From Paractinoplanes bogorensis (GTDB taxonomy: Bacteria > Actinomycetota > Actinomycetes > Mycobacteriales > Micromonosporaceae), in NCBI RefSeq assembly GCF_018829635.1, contig NZ_JAHKKG010000016.1:124001-188000 (forward strand): a stretch of DNA of 64,000 nt, read 5' to 3'. The notes beneath the pieces are model-generated. The model did not search any database and was not told where the DNA came from. It saw nothing but the letters and a program-made list of their open reading frames with translations. This document shows positions 8,881 to 17,566 of the stretch, piece by piece (the first letter of the stretch is position 1; every line of letters starts with the position of its first letter). The position numbers were made by a program, and so were the translations under genes.

Positions 8881-10104
8881 ATGAAGTTGCTGCGACGCAA
8901 GCACGACGACGAGAAGGCGACCGCCACGCCGCCGACCGCTGGTTCTCCAGCCGCTGATTCTTCGGCAGCTGGCTCTTCGGCAGCTGGCTCTTCGGCAGCT
9001 GGCTCCTCGGCCGCTGGCTCCTCGGCCGCTGGTTCTTCGGCCGCCTCCGATGCGCGGGCCAAGGGCGCCGAGGATTACGACCTGGAAGCGGCCGCGACCA
9101 CCCGCACCGGCGAGGACAACGCCGACTATCGCAAGGCCGTGCCGCCGGACGCCGGGCCCGACAAGCCGTCGCAGCTGCGGTTCCAGGGTCTGGTGGCGGC
9201 GATGAAGCGTACTTTCAAGCAGTTCTCCGAGGACAACGTCTCGGACTGGGCCGCCGCGCTGACCTACTACGGCGTGCTGTCGATCTTCCCGGGCGCGCTG
9301 GTGCTGGTGTCGATCCTGGGTCTGCTCAGCAGCGACGGACAGCAGACGGTGCAGGACACGGTCGGCGAGATCGCCAACAACCAGCAGATCGAAGACCTGG
9401 TCAACACGGTTCTGAGCCAGGTGCAGGACACCGGCACGGCCGGGTTCGCCGCGATCATCGGTCTGCTCCTGGCCTTCTGGTCGGCGTCGGGCTACGTGGC
9501 CGCGTTCATGCGCGCCTCGAACGCCGTCTACGACGTGCCCGAGGGCCGGCCGATCTGGAAGACGCTCCCGATCCGGGTCGGCGTCACCGCGGTCATCGGC
9601 ATCATGCTGATCCTGTCGGCCGTGATCGTCGTCTTCACCGGCGACCTGGCCCGCGTGGTCGGCGAGCAGATCGGGCTCGGCGGGGTGGCCGTCACGACCT
9701 GGAACATCGCCAAGTGGCCGGTCCTGATCATGCTGGTCAGCCTGATGTTCGCCATCCTCTACTGGGCTTCGCCGAACGCCAAGACCGGCGGGTTCCGCTG
9801 GGTCAGCCCGGGCGGCATCTTCGCCGTGCTGCTGTGGCTGGTCGCGTCCGGCGCGTTCGCGATCTACCTGGCCAACTTCGCCAACTACAGCAAGACGTAC
9901 GGGACCCTGGGTGGTGTCATCGCCTTCCTGGTCTGGCTCTGGATCTCGAACATCGCGGTCCTGCTGGGCGCCGAACTCGACGCCGAGCTGGAACGCGGGC
10001 GGGCCATCGCCGCCGGCCACGACCCGTCCGAGGAGCCGTTCCTCGAACTGCGCGACGACCGCAAGCTCAAGAAGGGCAGCGAACACGGCCTGAGTACCAA
10101 CTGA
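8881..10104 (+). CDS. YihY/BrkB family inner-membrane protein with repeat-rich N-terminus
   Basis: About 407 residues. After a 120-residue charged and repetitive N-terminus come six hydrophobic segments typical of the YihY/BrkB family: DNVSDWAAALTYYGVLSIFPGALVLVS, AAIIGLLLAFWSASGYVAAFMRASNAVY, the conserved ANFANYSKTYGTLGGVIAFLVWLW, and AVLLGAELDAELERGR. ATG 8881 has GGAGG seven bases upstream. The N-terminus contains seven tandem five-residue units of the form GSSAA encoded by a 15-bp repeat. Often misnamed ribonuclease BN in databases; transport or envelope function is more likely, but no substrate is known. Confidence 0.9.
   Translation: MKLLRRKHDDEKATATPPTAGSPAADSSAAGSSAAGSSAAGSSAAGSSAAGSSAASDARAKGAEDYDLEAAATTRTGEDNADYRKAVPPDAGPDKPSQLRFQGLVAAMKRTFKQFSEDNVSDWAAALTYYGVLSIFPGALVLVSILGLLSSDGQQTVQDTVGEIANNQQIEDLVNTVLSQVQDTGTAGFAAIIGLLLAFWSASGYVAAFMRASNAVYDVPEGRPIWKTLPIRVGVTAVIGIMLILSAVIVVFTGDLARVVGEQIGLGGVAVTTWNIAKWPVLIMLVSLMFAILYWASPNAKTGGFRWVSPGGIFAVLLWLVASGAFAIYLANFANYSKTYGTLGGVIAFLVWLWISNIAVLLGAELDAELERGRAIAAGHDPSEEPFLELRDDRKLKKGSEHGLSTN
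8941..9045 (+). repeat. 15-bp coding minisatellite, seven units
   Basis: Seven head-to-tail 15-base units inside the YihY-family gene, with consensus GGCTCTTCGGCAGCT. Units 3 and 4 are identical, and units 5 and 6 are identical, which indicates recent slipped-strand expansion. They encode GSSAA-type repeats in the cytoplasmic N-terminus. Copy number may vary between strains. Confidence 0.95.
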
Positions 10105-10124
10105 CCCTTCTCCTCGTGCATGAG

Positions 10125-10160
10125 AGAACCCCGGCTACCACCCTCAGCCGGGGTTCTTTC
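10125..10160 (+). terminator. Rho-independent terminator
   Basis: Perfect 12-bp stem AGAACCCCGGCT / AGCCGGGGTTCT (10125-10136 with 10146-10157), nine-base loop, followed by TTTC. It lies 21 bases after the YihY-family stop codon. Confidence 0.9.
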
Positions 10161-10162
10161 GG

Positions 10163-10188
10163 TTGTCCACAGTTGCGGGTTGTCCACA
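10163..10188 (+). promoter_or_regulatory. Pair of DnaA-box-like 9-mers
   Basis: TTGTCCACA occurs at 10163-10171 and again at 10180-10188 in the same orientation, 17 bases apart. This is the preferred DnaA box of high-GC actinobacteria such as Streptomyces. The pair sits between a terminator and the ROK operator. It may titrate or bind DnaA; two boxes are too few for an origin. Confidence 0.5.
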
Positions 10189-10310
10189 GGGCGCCCCCTC
10201 GAGCGGGGCAAATTTCGTCACAATGGCGGTGGACGGTGGCCCCCAGGGTGGGTGGGCCGTGCCCCCGCGACGCGTAAAGCAGACCTAGGTCAACGGGCGA
10301 TAACGAACCT

Positions 10311-10336
10311 AACTTTTGCTGCAAGAGACAAAAGTT
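10311..10336. promoter_or_regulatory. Inverted repeat, probable ROK-regulator operator
   Basis: AACTTTTG-N10-CAAAAGTT, perfect 8-bp arms, about 105 bases upstream of the ROK start. It is AT-rich against a very GC-rich background. Gene order suggests autoregulation and control of the downstream importer operon. Confidence 0.7.
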
Positions 10337-10442
10337 GGCGATGATCTTCGAGAAGGTATGGACTCCGGAGGCACAACATGCCTACTGTGACGGGCACAAC
10401 ACCGAGGGATTACTCCGGTGTTAAGCGCCTCCGGAGGTCTCC

Positions 10443-11675
10443 GTGCACGTCGCCGATGCTCCCCACTTGCGGGTCTTGCGCCTGCTGCGCGACGAGGGCC
10501 CGGTCTCGCGCGCGGAACTGGGGGACCGCCTCGAGCTGACCCGGCCGCGGCTGCTGGCCGAGGTCGAGCGTCTCGTTGCCGCCGGTCTGATCGCCGAGGC
10601 GGGCATGGCCGCCTCCCGCGGCGGGCGCCGGTCGACGCTGGTCGAGCTCGACCCGCGACTCCGGTTCGCGGCGGTCGACCTGGGCGCCAGCTCGATCGAC
10701 ATCGAGGTGACCAACGGACGGCTCGAGCCGGTCGCGACCTATCGCGAGACGGCCGACATCCGCTCGGGGCCGCGGACCATACTGCAACGGGTCAACGAGC
10801 TGCTGCACAAGGCTCGCACCGACGGGGCGTACGAGAAGCTCGACGCGGTCGGCATCGGCGTCCCGGGGCCGGTGAGCTTCCGTGACGGCGTTCCGGTGTC
10901 GCCGCCGATCATGCCGGGGTGGGACCGTTATCCCGTACGGGAACTCCTCGCCCGCGAGCACGGATGTCCCGCCGTCGTCGACAACGACGTGAACATCATG
11001 GCGATCGGCGAACGGCACGGCGGTGTCGCGCACTCGGTCGACGACTTCCTGTTCGTCAAGATCGGCACCGGCATCGGCTGCGGCATCCACCTCGGCGGCA
11101 CGGTCTACCGCGGTGTCGACGGCTGCGCGGGCGACATCGGCCACATCCAGGTCGACGCGAACGGCCCGGTCTGCTCGTGCGGCAACACCGGCTGCCTGGA
11201 GGCGCTGTTCAGCGGTTCGGCGCTGGCCCGCGACGCGATCGCCGCCGCCCGCTCGGGCGAGTCCCCGGCCCTGGCCGAGCGCCTGGCCGCGGCGCTGGCG
11301 GCCGAGGAGAGCCGGGAGGACCGCGGCGACGACGAGCGCGAGCCGGTCATCTCGATCACCGCCCGCGACGTCGCCGACGGTGCGGCCGAGGGCGATGTCA
11401 CCTGCATCCGACTGATCCGCGAGGGCGGCCGCCGGGTCGGCGGTGTCCTGGCCACGCTCGTGTCCTTCTCCAACCCTTCGATGATCGTCATCGGCGGCGG
11501 CCTGGCCCTTCTCGGGCATGTGCTGCTGGCCGAGATCCGCAGTGTGGTCTACCGCCGGTCGCTGCCCCTGGCCACCGGCAACCTCCCCGTTGTCCTTTCG
11601 GAGCTGGGCAGCCGGGCCGGTGTCACCGGTGCCGCCGTGCTGGCCAGCGACACGGCATTCGAGCAGGCGTCATGA
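10443..11675 (+). CDS. ROK-family transcriptional regulator
   Basis: 410 residues. Residues 5-70 form a winged helix (LRVLRLLRDEGPVSRAELGDRLELTRPRLLAEVERLVAAGLI). Residues 80-400 form the ROK sugar-kinase-like domain with VDLGASSIDIEV, the zinc motif CSCGNTGCLEAL, and DNDVNIMAIGE. GTG start has GGAGG seven bases upstream. The stop overlaps the start of the ABC ATPase gene (ATGA), so regulator and importer are co-translated. The effector is probably the imported sugar or its phosphate; that is inference from context. A middle insertion (EESREDRGDDERE) is Asp/Glu/Arg-rich. Confidence 0.92.
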   Translation: MHVADAPHLRVLRLLRDEGPVSRAELGDRLELTRPRLLAEVERLVAAGLIAEAGMAASRGGRRSTLVELDPRLRFAAVDLGASSIDIEVTNGRLEPVATYRETADIRSGPRTILQRVNELLHKARTDGAYEKLDAVGIGVPGPVSFRDGVPVSPPIMPGWDRYPVRELLAREHGCPAVVDNDVNIMAIGERHGGVAHSVDDFLFVKIGTGIGCGIHLGGTVYRGVDGCAGDIGHIQVDANGPVCSCGNTGCLEALFSGSALARDAIAAARSGESPALAERLAAALAAEESREDRGDDEREPVISITARDVADGAAEGDVTCIRLIREGGRRVGGVLATLVSFSNPSMIVIGGGLALLGHVLLAEIRSVVYRRSLPLATGNLPVVLSELGSRAGVTGAAVLASDTAFEQAS

Positions 11676-13276
11676 CCGAACCCGCCCCCGCCCTCAAGAC
11701 CGATGAGACCGTCCCGGCCCCGCCGCCGGCCGACGAACCCGGCGACGGCCCGCACGACGTGGTGCTGCGCCTGACCGACGTGGTGAAGACCTTCCCGGGC
11801 GTACGCGCCCTCGACGGCGTGCAGCTCGAGGTGCGCGCCGGTGAGGTGCACTGCCTGCTCGGGCAGAACGGCGCCGGCAAGTCCACCCTGATCAAGACGC
11901 TGGCCGGCGTGCACCACGCCGACGGCGGCGAGATCACCTGGCTCGGCCAGCCGTTCGCGCCGGCCAATCCGCAGGCCGCCATGCGGGCCGGCATCGCGAC
12001 CATCTATCAGGAGCTCGACCTCGTCGACGACCTCAACGTCGCCGAAAACGCGTTCCTGGGTCACGAGGACGCCCGCTTCGGCTTCAGCCGGCGCCGCGCC
12101 GCCGCGCAGAAGACCCGCGAGATCCTGTCCCGTCTCGGCCACCCGGAGATTCCGCCGCGCACCCACGTGCGTGACCTGCCCGCGGCCGGCAAGCAGATCG
12201 TCAGCATGGCCCGTGCCCTGTCGCACGACGCCAAGCTGATCGTCATGGACGAGCCCAGCGCTGTGCTCGCTCATGACGAAGTGGGCAACCTGTTCCGCAT
12301 CATCCAGGGGCTCACCGCCCAGGGGATCGCGGTCATCTACATCTCCCACCGGCTCGAAGAGATCCGCGAGATCGGCGACCGGGTCACCGTGCTCAAGGAC
12401 GGCCGCACCACCGCGGCCAACCTGCCGGCCCGCACCACCCCGACGCGCGACCTGGTCAGCCGCATGACCGGACGCTCGATCGAATACGTGTTCCCGCCGC
12501 GCCGCCCGGCCACCGAGGAAAAGCCGCTGCTGGTCGTCGAGGGCCTGAGCCGTAAGGGCGAGTTCGCCGACGCGAACCTCACGGTGGCGCCGGGCGAGAT
12601 CGTCGGCATCGCCGGCCTGGTCGGGTCGGGCCGCTCCGAACTGCTCGAGACCATTTTCGGCGCCCGCCGTGCGGACGCCGGCACGGTCACCCTGAACGGC
12701 AAGCGCGTCACGGGGGTCGGCCGGGCCGTGCGCCAGGGCATGGGCATGGCCCCCGAGGAGCGCAAGAGCCAGGCGCTGCTGCTCGATGAGCCGATCTACA
12801 AGAACATGACGCTGGCGTCGTTCTCCGGCTTCGCCAAGGCCGGCTTCACCGACGCGAGCGGCGAGCGCAAGGCGGCCGAGAAGACGGCCGACCTGCTCGA
12901 GCTGCGCCCCCGCGACGTGACCCGTCCGGTGCGCACGCTGTCCGGCGGCAACCAGCAGAAGGTCGTGGTCGGCCGCTGGCTGCTCGACGACACCAAGCTG
13001 CTGCTGCTCGACGAGCCCACCCGCGGCGTCGACGTCGGTGCCCGGGCCGAGCTCTACCAGGTCATCCACGACCTGGCCGCCCGCGGTGTCGGGGTGCTGC
13101 TGGTCTCCAGCGAGGTGCCCGAGGTGCTCGGACTGGCCGACCGCGTGCTGGTCATGCGCGAGGGCCGCATCATCCACGAGGCGCCCGCCGAACAGATCGA
13201 CGAGGCCGCCGTTCTCGACCTCGTCATGGCGGGGTCCCTCACGACTGAGTCCATTCTGGAAGGGGAGCCAGCATGA
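11672..13276 (+). CDS. CUT2 sugar ABC importer, double ATP-binding protein (RbsA type)
   Basis: 534 residues, two fused nucleotide-binding domains. First: Walker A GQNGAGKST (64-72), Walker B LIVMDEPSA. Second: degenerate P-loop GLVGSGRSE, signature LSGGNQQKV and Walker B LLLLDEPTRGVD. This asymmetry is normal for RbsA/MglA/XylG proteins. An extra Pro/Asp-rich N-terminus of about 28 residues precedes the first domain. Overlaps both neighbours by four bases. Feeds monosaccharide import through the 13273 permease and 14338 binding protein. Confidence 0.93.
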   Translation: MTEPAPALKTDETVPAPPPADEPGDGPHDVVLRLTDVVKTFPGVRALDGVQLEVRAGEVHCLLGQNGAGKSTLIKTLAGVHHADGGEITWLGQPFAPANPQAAMRAGIATIYQELDLVDDLNVAENAFLGHEDARFGFSRRRAAAQKTREILSRLGHPEIPPRTHVRDLPAAGKQIVSMARALSHDAKLIVMDEPSAVLAHDEVGNLFRIIQGLTAQGIAVIYISHRLEEIREIGDRVTVLKDGRTTAANLPARTTPTRDLVSRMTGRSIEYVFPPRRPATEEKPLLVVEGLSRKGEFADANLTVAPGEIVGIAGLVGSGRSELLETIFGARRADAGTVTLNGKRVTGVGRAVRQGMGMAPEERKSQALLLDEPIYKNMTLASFSGFAKAGFTDASGERKAAEKTADLLELRPRDVTRPVRTLSGGNQQKVVVGRWLLDDTKLLLLDEPTRGVDVGARAELYQVIHDLAARGVGVLLVSSEVPEVLGLADRVLVMREGRIIHEAPAEQIDEAAVLDLVMAGSLTTESILEGEPA

Positions 13277-14289
13277 CTACCCAGACGGCGCCCCCTGAGG
13301 CGCCCACCAAGCCGGAACGCCGCAAGCTCGACGAGAACACCCTGCGCAATCTGGGTCTGGTCGGCGTGCTGGTGCTGCTCATCGTGGTCGGCATCATCAC
13401 CAAGCCCGACCTCTACAGCGACCCGACCTGGGTCAAGAACAACTTTCTGACGATCCTGCAGCAGGCGTCGGCGATCGGCGTGGTCACGGTCGGCATGACC
13501 TTCGTGATCATCGGGGGTGGCATCGACCTGTCGGTCGGCGCGATCGTCGCCATCGCCGGCGTGTGGTCGACGACGCTGGCCACTCAGAGCTACGGCGCCG
13601 GGGGCATGATCTTCACGGCGATCATCGTCGGCACGGTGGTCGGGCTGGTCAACGGCGTGCTCATCGCGTACGGGAAACTGGTCTCCTTCATCGCCACGCT
13701 GGCCATGATGGTGGCGGCTCGTGGTCTGGCCGCGCAGATCTCCGGCAAGCAGACGCAGATCTCGACCAACTCCACGATCAACGACATCGCCAGCACCCGC
13801 CCGCTCGGCATCCCGTTGCTGGTCTGGATCCTCGCCGTGGTCGTCCTGCTGGGCTGGGTGCTGCTCAACCGCACCACGTTCGGCCGGCGCACGGTGGCCG
13901 TCGGCGGCAACCCCGAGGCGGCCCGGCTGGCCGGCATCAACGTCAAACGGCACACCATGCTGCTGTTCGCGCTGTCCGGCCTGTGCTGCGGCATCGCCGC
14001 GATCATGCTCACGTCCCAGGCGACCAGCGCGCAGGCCGCCATGGCGAACCTCTACGAACTCGACGCGATCGCCGCGGCGATCATCGGCGGCACGCTGCTC
14101 AGTGGCGGCCGGGGCACCATCGTCGGCGCGCTCTTCGGCGTGCTGGTCTTCTCCACCATCACCAACCTGTTCGCCATCAACAACCTCCCCACCGAGGTCC
14201 AGAACATGGTCAAGGGCGGGATCATCGTGGCCGCCGTCCTGATCCAGCAGTTCCGGTTCCAATCGCTCACCAAATTGCTCAAGCGCTGA
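13273..14289 (+). CDS. CUT2 sugar ABC importer permease (RbsC type)
   Basis: 338 residues with 8-10 hydrophobic segments. Family hallmarks: GMTFVIIGGGIDLSVGAIVA, VSFIATLAMMVAARGLA, VGGNPEAARLAGINV and IIGGTLLSGGRGTIVGALFG. Start ATG overlaps the ATPase stop. It carries one CGTACGGGAAA motif (13667-13677). Confidence 0.93.
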   Translation: MTTQTAPPEAPTKPERRKLDENTLRNLGLVGVLVLLIVVGIITKPDLYSDPTWVKNNFLTILQQASAIGVVTVGMTFVIIGGGIDLSVGAIVAIAGVWSTTLATQSYGAGGMIFTAIIVGTVVGLVNGVLIAYGKLVSFIATLAMMVAARGLAAQISGKQTQISTNSTINDIASTRPLGIPLLVWILAVVVLLGWVLLNRTTFGRRTVAVGGNPEAARLAGINVKRHTMLLFALSGLCCGIAAIMLTSQATSAQAAMANLYELDAIAAAIIGGTLLSGGRGTIVGALFGVLVFSTITNLFAINNLPTEVQNMVKGGIIVAAVLIQQFRFQSLTKLLKR

Positions 14290-14337
14290 TCTCTTTCGCC
14301 CGGCTTCGCTCGGTCCGGGCACCCCCTTGGAGGAATC

Positions 14338-15384
14338 ATGTCCGCTTTGTCCCGTAGGCGCATTCTGTTCGGCGGCGCGGCTGTCGGCGCCGGCGCCCTT
14401 CTCACCGCCTGCACCAGCAACGAGCCCGACAACACGGCGCAGGTGAACACGAACACCGACGCGAGTGCCAACCCCAACGCGGCGTCGGGCGAAAAGGTCG
14501 TCATCGGCTTCTCCGCCCCGGCCGCCGACCACGGCTGGCTCGCGGCGATCACCAACAACGCCAAGGCGCAGGCCGCCGCGTACTCCGATGTGGAGTTCAA
14601 GGCGGTCGAGGCGGGCACCGACGCGGCCGCTCAGCGGGCCGCCATCTCGACGCTCGTCGCGCAGAAGCCCAACGTGATCGTGATGCTCCCGTACGACGGC
14701 AAGGAACTCGACGCGGCCGGCCTCGAGGCCATGCGGGCCGGCATCCCGGTGATCAACCTGGACCGGGCGTTCCCGTCCCAGGCCGCCTTCCGGGTGCAGA
14801 TCAAGGGCGACAACTACGGCATGGGCCTGGCCGCCGGTCACTACATCGGCGAGCAGATGAAGGCCAAGAACGTGGCCAACCCGATCATCGGCGAGATCCC
14901 CGGCATCGACTCGCTCGAGCTCACCCAGGAACGCAGCGAGGGCTTCAAGGTCGCCCTGGCCGAGTACGGCTTCAAGGTCGCCAACCGCCGTCCGGCCGAG
15001 TTCACGGCCGACTCCGGCCAGGCCGCCGCGACCGCCCTGCTGCAGGCGCTGCCCAAGATGGACGCCCTCTGGAACCACGACGACGACCAGGGCATCGGCG
15101 TGCTGGCCGCGATCAAGCAGACCAACCGCAGCGAGTTCTTCATGGTCGGCGGGGCCGGTTCCAAGGTGGCCATCGACCAGATCAAGGCCGACAACTCGGT
15201 GCTCAAGGCGACCGTGACCTACAGCCCGTCGATGGCGTCCTCGGCCATCTCGCTGGCCCGGCTCATCGGGCAGGGCAAGGGCATGAGCGACCTGGTCGAG
15301 CTGCAGGTGCCCAAGGAGATCACCCTCGCCTCCGAGACGATCACCAAGGACAACGCGGACAAGTACGCGAAGCTCGGTTTCTGA
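14338..15384 (+). CDS. CUT2 sugar-binding lipoprotein (periplasmic-binding-protein fold)
   Basis: 348 residues. N-terminus SRRRILFGGAAVGAGALLTAC carries a twin-arginine and a lipobox with Cys25, so it is probably a Tat-exported lipoprotein. The mature part is a type I periplasmic-binding fold (VVIGFSAPAADHGWLAAITNNAKAQ; LWNHDDDQGIGVLAAI). ATG preceded by GGAGGAAT. Delivers the sugar to the 11672/13273 transporter. No residue pattern lets me name the sugar. Confidence 0.92.
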   Translation: MSALSRRRILFGGAAVGAGALLTACTSNEPDNTAQVNTNTDASANPNAASGEKVVIGFSAPAADHGWLAAITNNAKAQAAAYSDVEFKAVEAGTDAAAQRAAISTLVAQKPNVIVMLPYDGKELDAAGLEAMRAGIPVINLDRAFPSQAAFRVQIKGDNYGMGLAAGHYIGEQMKAKNVANPIIGEIPGIDSLELTQERSEGFKVALAEYGFKVANRRPAEFTADSGQAAATALLQALPKMDALWNHDDDQGIGVLAAIKQTNRSEFFMVGGAGSKVAIDQIKADNSVLKATVTYSPSMASSAISLARLIGQGKGMSDLVELQVPKEITLASETITKDNADKYAKLGF

Positions 15385-15412
15385 CCGGGCCGTTCCACAA
15401 GAAGGAGATTCG

Positions 15413-16606
15413 ATGTCGGAACAGCTGCGGGTCGGCATGGTCGGCTACGCGTTCATGGGCGCCGCGCACTCAACCGCGTGGCGAACCGTCAACCGCGCCT
15501 TCGACCTGCCGCTGTCGGCACGGATGACCGCGGTCAGCGGCCGCTCCCCGGAAGGGGTGGCGGCCGCCGCCGCGAAGCTCGGCTGGGACGAGCACACCAC
15601 GGATTGGCGATCCCTCATCGCCCGGGACGACATCGACTTGATCGACATCTGCACCCCGGGTGACACCCACGCCGAGATCGCCCTGGCCGCCCTGGCCGCG
15701 GGCAAGCACGTGCTCTGCGAGAAACCCCTGGCCAACACGGTGGCCGAGGCACGCGAGATGGCGGCGGCCGCGGCCCAGGCCGCTTCTTCCGGCGTACGGG
15801 CGATGTGCGGCTTCAACTACCGCCGCGTCCCCGCCGTCGCCCTGATGCGGCAGATGGTGCGCGACGGGCGCATCGGCGAGATCCGGCACGTGCGGGCCAC
15901 CTACCTGCAGGACTGGATCATCGACCCGCAGTTCCCGCTGGTCTGGCGGCTGCGCAAGGAACTCGCGGGCTCGGGCGCACTGGGCGACATCGGGGCGCAC
16001 ATCATCGACCTGACCCAGTTCGTCACCGGTCAGTCGATCACCACGGTGTCCGCGCTGACCGAAACGTTCATCAAGCAGCGGCCGTTGACGTCGGGTTCGG
16101 CCGGCTTGGCCGCCTCGTCGGACGGCAGCGGACTCGGCGACGTCACGGTCGACGACGCGGCGTTGTTCCTGGCCAAGCTCGACGGGGGAGCGGTGGCCAC
16201 GTACGAGGCGACCCGGTTCGCCACCGGCCGCAAGAACGCGCTGCGGGTCGAACTGAACGGGTCGCTCGGCTCGCTCGCGTTCGACTTCGAACGGCAGAAC
16301 GAGCTCGAGTTCTACGACGCCGCGCTGCCGACGACCGAGCAAGGTTTCAGCCGGATCCTGGTCACCGAGGCCGATCACCCGTACATCGGGGCGTGGTGGC
16401 CGCCGGGTCACGGCATCGGCTACGAGCACACGTTCACCCACGAGGTGCGCGACCTGATCGAGGCGATCGCCACCGGTCAGCAGCCGACCCCGTCGTTCGC
16501 CGACGCGCTGCAGGTGCAGCTGGTGCTCGACGCGGTGAGCCGCTCGGCCGAGTCGGCCCAGTGGACCTCGGTCGAGCCGGCCCTGGAACCGGCCCTCGGG
16601 GGATAA
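15413..16606 (+). CDS. Gfo/Idh/MocA family oxidoreductase
   Basis: 397 residues. N-terminal Rossmann domain (RVGMVGYAFMGAAHSTAW, nucleotide site near residues 6-18), the family lysine in LCEKPLANTV, and a C-terminal alpha/beta domain with GDIGAHIIDLTQF. ATG preceded by AAGAAGGAGAT. It follows the sugar importer and probably oxidises the imported sugar or polyol with NAD(P). The family covers inositol, glucose and many others, so no substrate is named. Confidence 0.9.
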   Translation: MSEQLRVGMVGYAFMGAAHSTAWRTVNRAFDLPLSARMTAVSGRSPEGVAAAAAKLGWDEHTTDWRSLIARDDIDLIDICTPGDTHAEIALAALAAGKHVLCEKPLANTVAEAREMAAAAAQAASSGVRAMCGFNYRRVPAVALMRQMVRDGRIGEIRHVRATYLQDWIIDPQFPLVWRLRKELAGSGALGDIGAHIIDLTQFVTGQSITTVSALTETFIKQRPLTSGSAGLAASSDGSGLGDVTVDDAALFLAKLDGGAVATYEATRFATGRKNALRVELNGSLGSLAFDFERQNELEFYDAALPTTEQGFSRILVTEADHPYIGAWWPPGHGIGYEHTFTHEVRDLIEAIATGQQPTPSFADALQVQLVLDAVSRSAESAQWTSVEPALEPALGG

Positions 16607-16612
16607 CAGTCG

Positions 16613-16674
16613 TCCGTCGCGGACCGGCGAGGGAACTGCGCGGTTGCGCCCCGCGCCGGCCGGTCCGCGACGGA
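16613..16674. terminator. Bidirectional terminator-like hairpin
   Basis: Perfect 16-bp inverted repeat TCCGTCGCGGACCGGC (16613-16628) with its complement at 16659-16674, separated by 30 bases, lying between the convergent oxidoreductase and HhH-protein genes. There is no U-tract, so termination would depend on the GC-rich stem alone. Confidence 0.65.
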
Positions 16675-16705
16675 GTCTCCACGGTCACCGGGCCGGCAGT
16701 GCGAG

Positions 16706-17545
16706 TCAGCAGACGATGCGGTCGCGGACGGCCGCGAACTCGTGCGGCGCCAGGGACACGGCCGCCGCGAAGTCGTGCATGCCAGCGAAACGGCCCCGGG
16801 CCGAACGCGCGGCCACCGCCTGCGCCGCCCGTTCGGGAGTGAAACCGGGCAGGCCGGCCAGTTGGTGGACGGTCGCCGTGTTCACGTCGAGCAGTCCGCC
16901 CGGCGGCGTGACCGCCTGGAACTGGGTCGACGCGAACGGGTCCTGCGGCGGCGGATAGTGCTGCGGCGGGTACGGGTCCGGCTGTACGGGCGGCGGCGCG
17001 TAGGCCTGCGGCGGAGCGAACGGGTCGGGCGGCGGTGCATAAGCCTGCGCCGGGCCGAACGGATGCGGTGGTGTGTGCACCGGCGGCTCGGCGCCGACCG
17101 GCGGTCCGTAATACGGCGTCGGGGGCTGGTTGTACCACGGACGGTAACCGGCCCGCCAGCGCAGCCACGCCGAGTTGATGATGAACGCGTGCGCGATGGA
17201 GACGGCCCACGACGTGAACAGCAGCGCGTAGGTGACGTTCTCGCGGATGGAGCCCTCACCGGCGCCGGCGCCGGTGAAGAACGTGACGTTGGCGATGAGC
17301 GAATAGACGATGCCCGGGATCCACCAGGCCGGGCGTCGCGCGCGGACACCTACGTAGAGGAAACCGACGGCGGAGAGACAGCCGAGACTGAGGATCGGGG
17401 CCAGGACCCAGACACTGTGGGCCAGGCGCCACGACAACTTGGTGGGACCGGGCGGCGGCCCATTTCCGTACCCCGGACCGGGTGGCGGCCCATTTCCGTA
17501 CCCCGGGCCGGGCGGCGGCCCGTATCCGTACCCCGGATCGGTCAA
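16706..17545 (-). CDS. Membrane protein with Pro-rich repeats and C-terminal helix-hairpin-helix domain
   Basis: 279 residues. A Gly/Pro/Tyr-rich N-terminus with three copies of PGYGNGPPPG-like repeats is followed by three or four hydrophobic segments (about 45-130), a long Pro/Tyr/Gln linker, and residues 218-279 with LDVNTATVHQLAGLPGFTPERAAQAVAARSARGRF, a ComEA-type helix-hairpin-helix that usually binds DNA. TTG start is supported by GGAGGT six bases upstream. In ComEA the DNA-binding part faces outside; here the topology is not clear. DNA uptake or adhesion is a guess. Confidence 0.75.
   Translation of the reverse strand: MTDPGYGYGPPPGPGYGNGPPPGPGYGNGPPPGPTKLSWRLAHSVWVLAPILSLGCLSAVGFLYVGVRARRPAWWIPGIVYSLIANVTFFTGAGAGEGSIRENVTYALLFTSWAVSIAHAFIINSAWLRWRAGYRPWYNQPPTPYYGPPVGAEPPVHTPPHPFGPAQAYAPPPDPFAPPQAYAPPPVQPDPYPPQHYPPPQDPFASTQFQAVTPPGGLLDVNTATVHQLAGLPGFTPERAAQAVAARSARGRFAGMHDFAAAVSLAPHEFAAVRDRIVC
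17450..17539 (-). repeat. 30-bp coding repeat, three units
   Basis: Three tandem 30-base units (17450-17479, 17480-17509, 17510-17539) with few mismatches, encoding the Gly/Pro/Tyr repeats at the N-terminus of the HhH membrane protein. Confidence 0.9.
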
Positions 17546-17566
17546 GGCCGCACCTCCACGTTCTGT

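Larger units (their letters stand above)
10105..10442. other. 338-base intergenic region between the YihY gene and the ROK regulator
   Basis: Holds, in order, a strong terminator hairpin (10125-10160), two DnaA-box-like 9-mers (10163-10188), about 120 bases with nothing I recognise, an inverted repeat likely to be the ROK operator (10311-10336), and CGGAGG before the ROK start codon. No RNA gene fold was recognised. Confidence 0.8.

Noticed and set aside
8400..9062. Minus-strand frame with striking AAEEP repeats
   Set aside because: The repeats are the complement of the 15-bp units in the YihY-family gene; no start signals or family on this strand.
10163..10188. Replication origin from the two DnaA boxes
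   Set aside because: Only two boxes, no AT-rich unwinding region and no dnaA, dnaN or recF genes nearby.
13054..15438. 794-codon open frame on the minus strand
   Set aside because: Antisense to a complete sugar permease and binding protein; shadow frame of GC-rich DNA.
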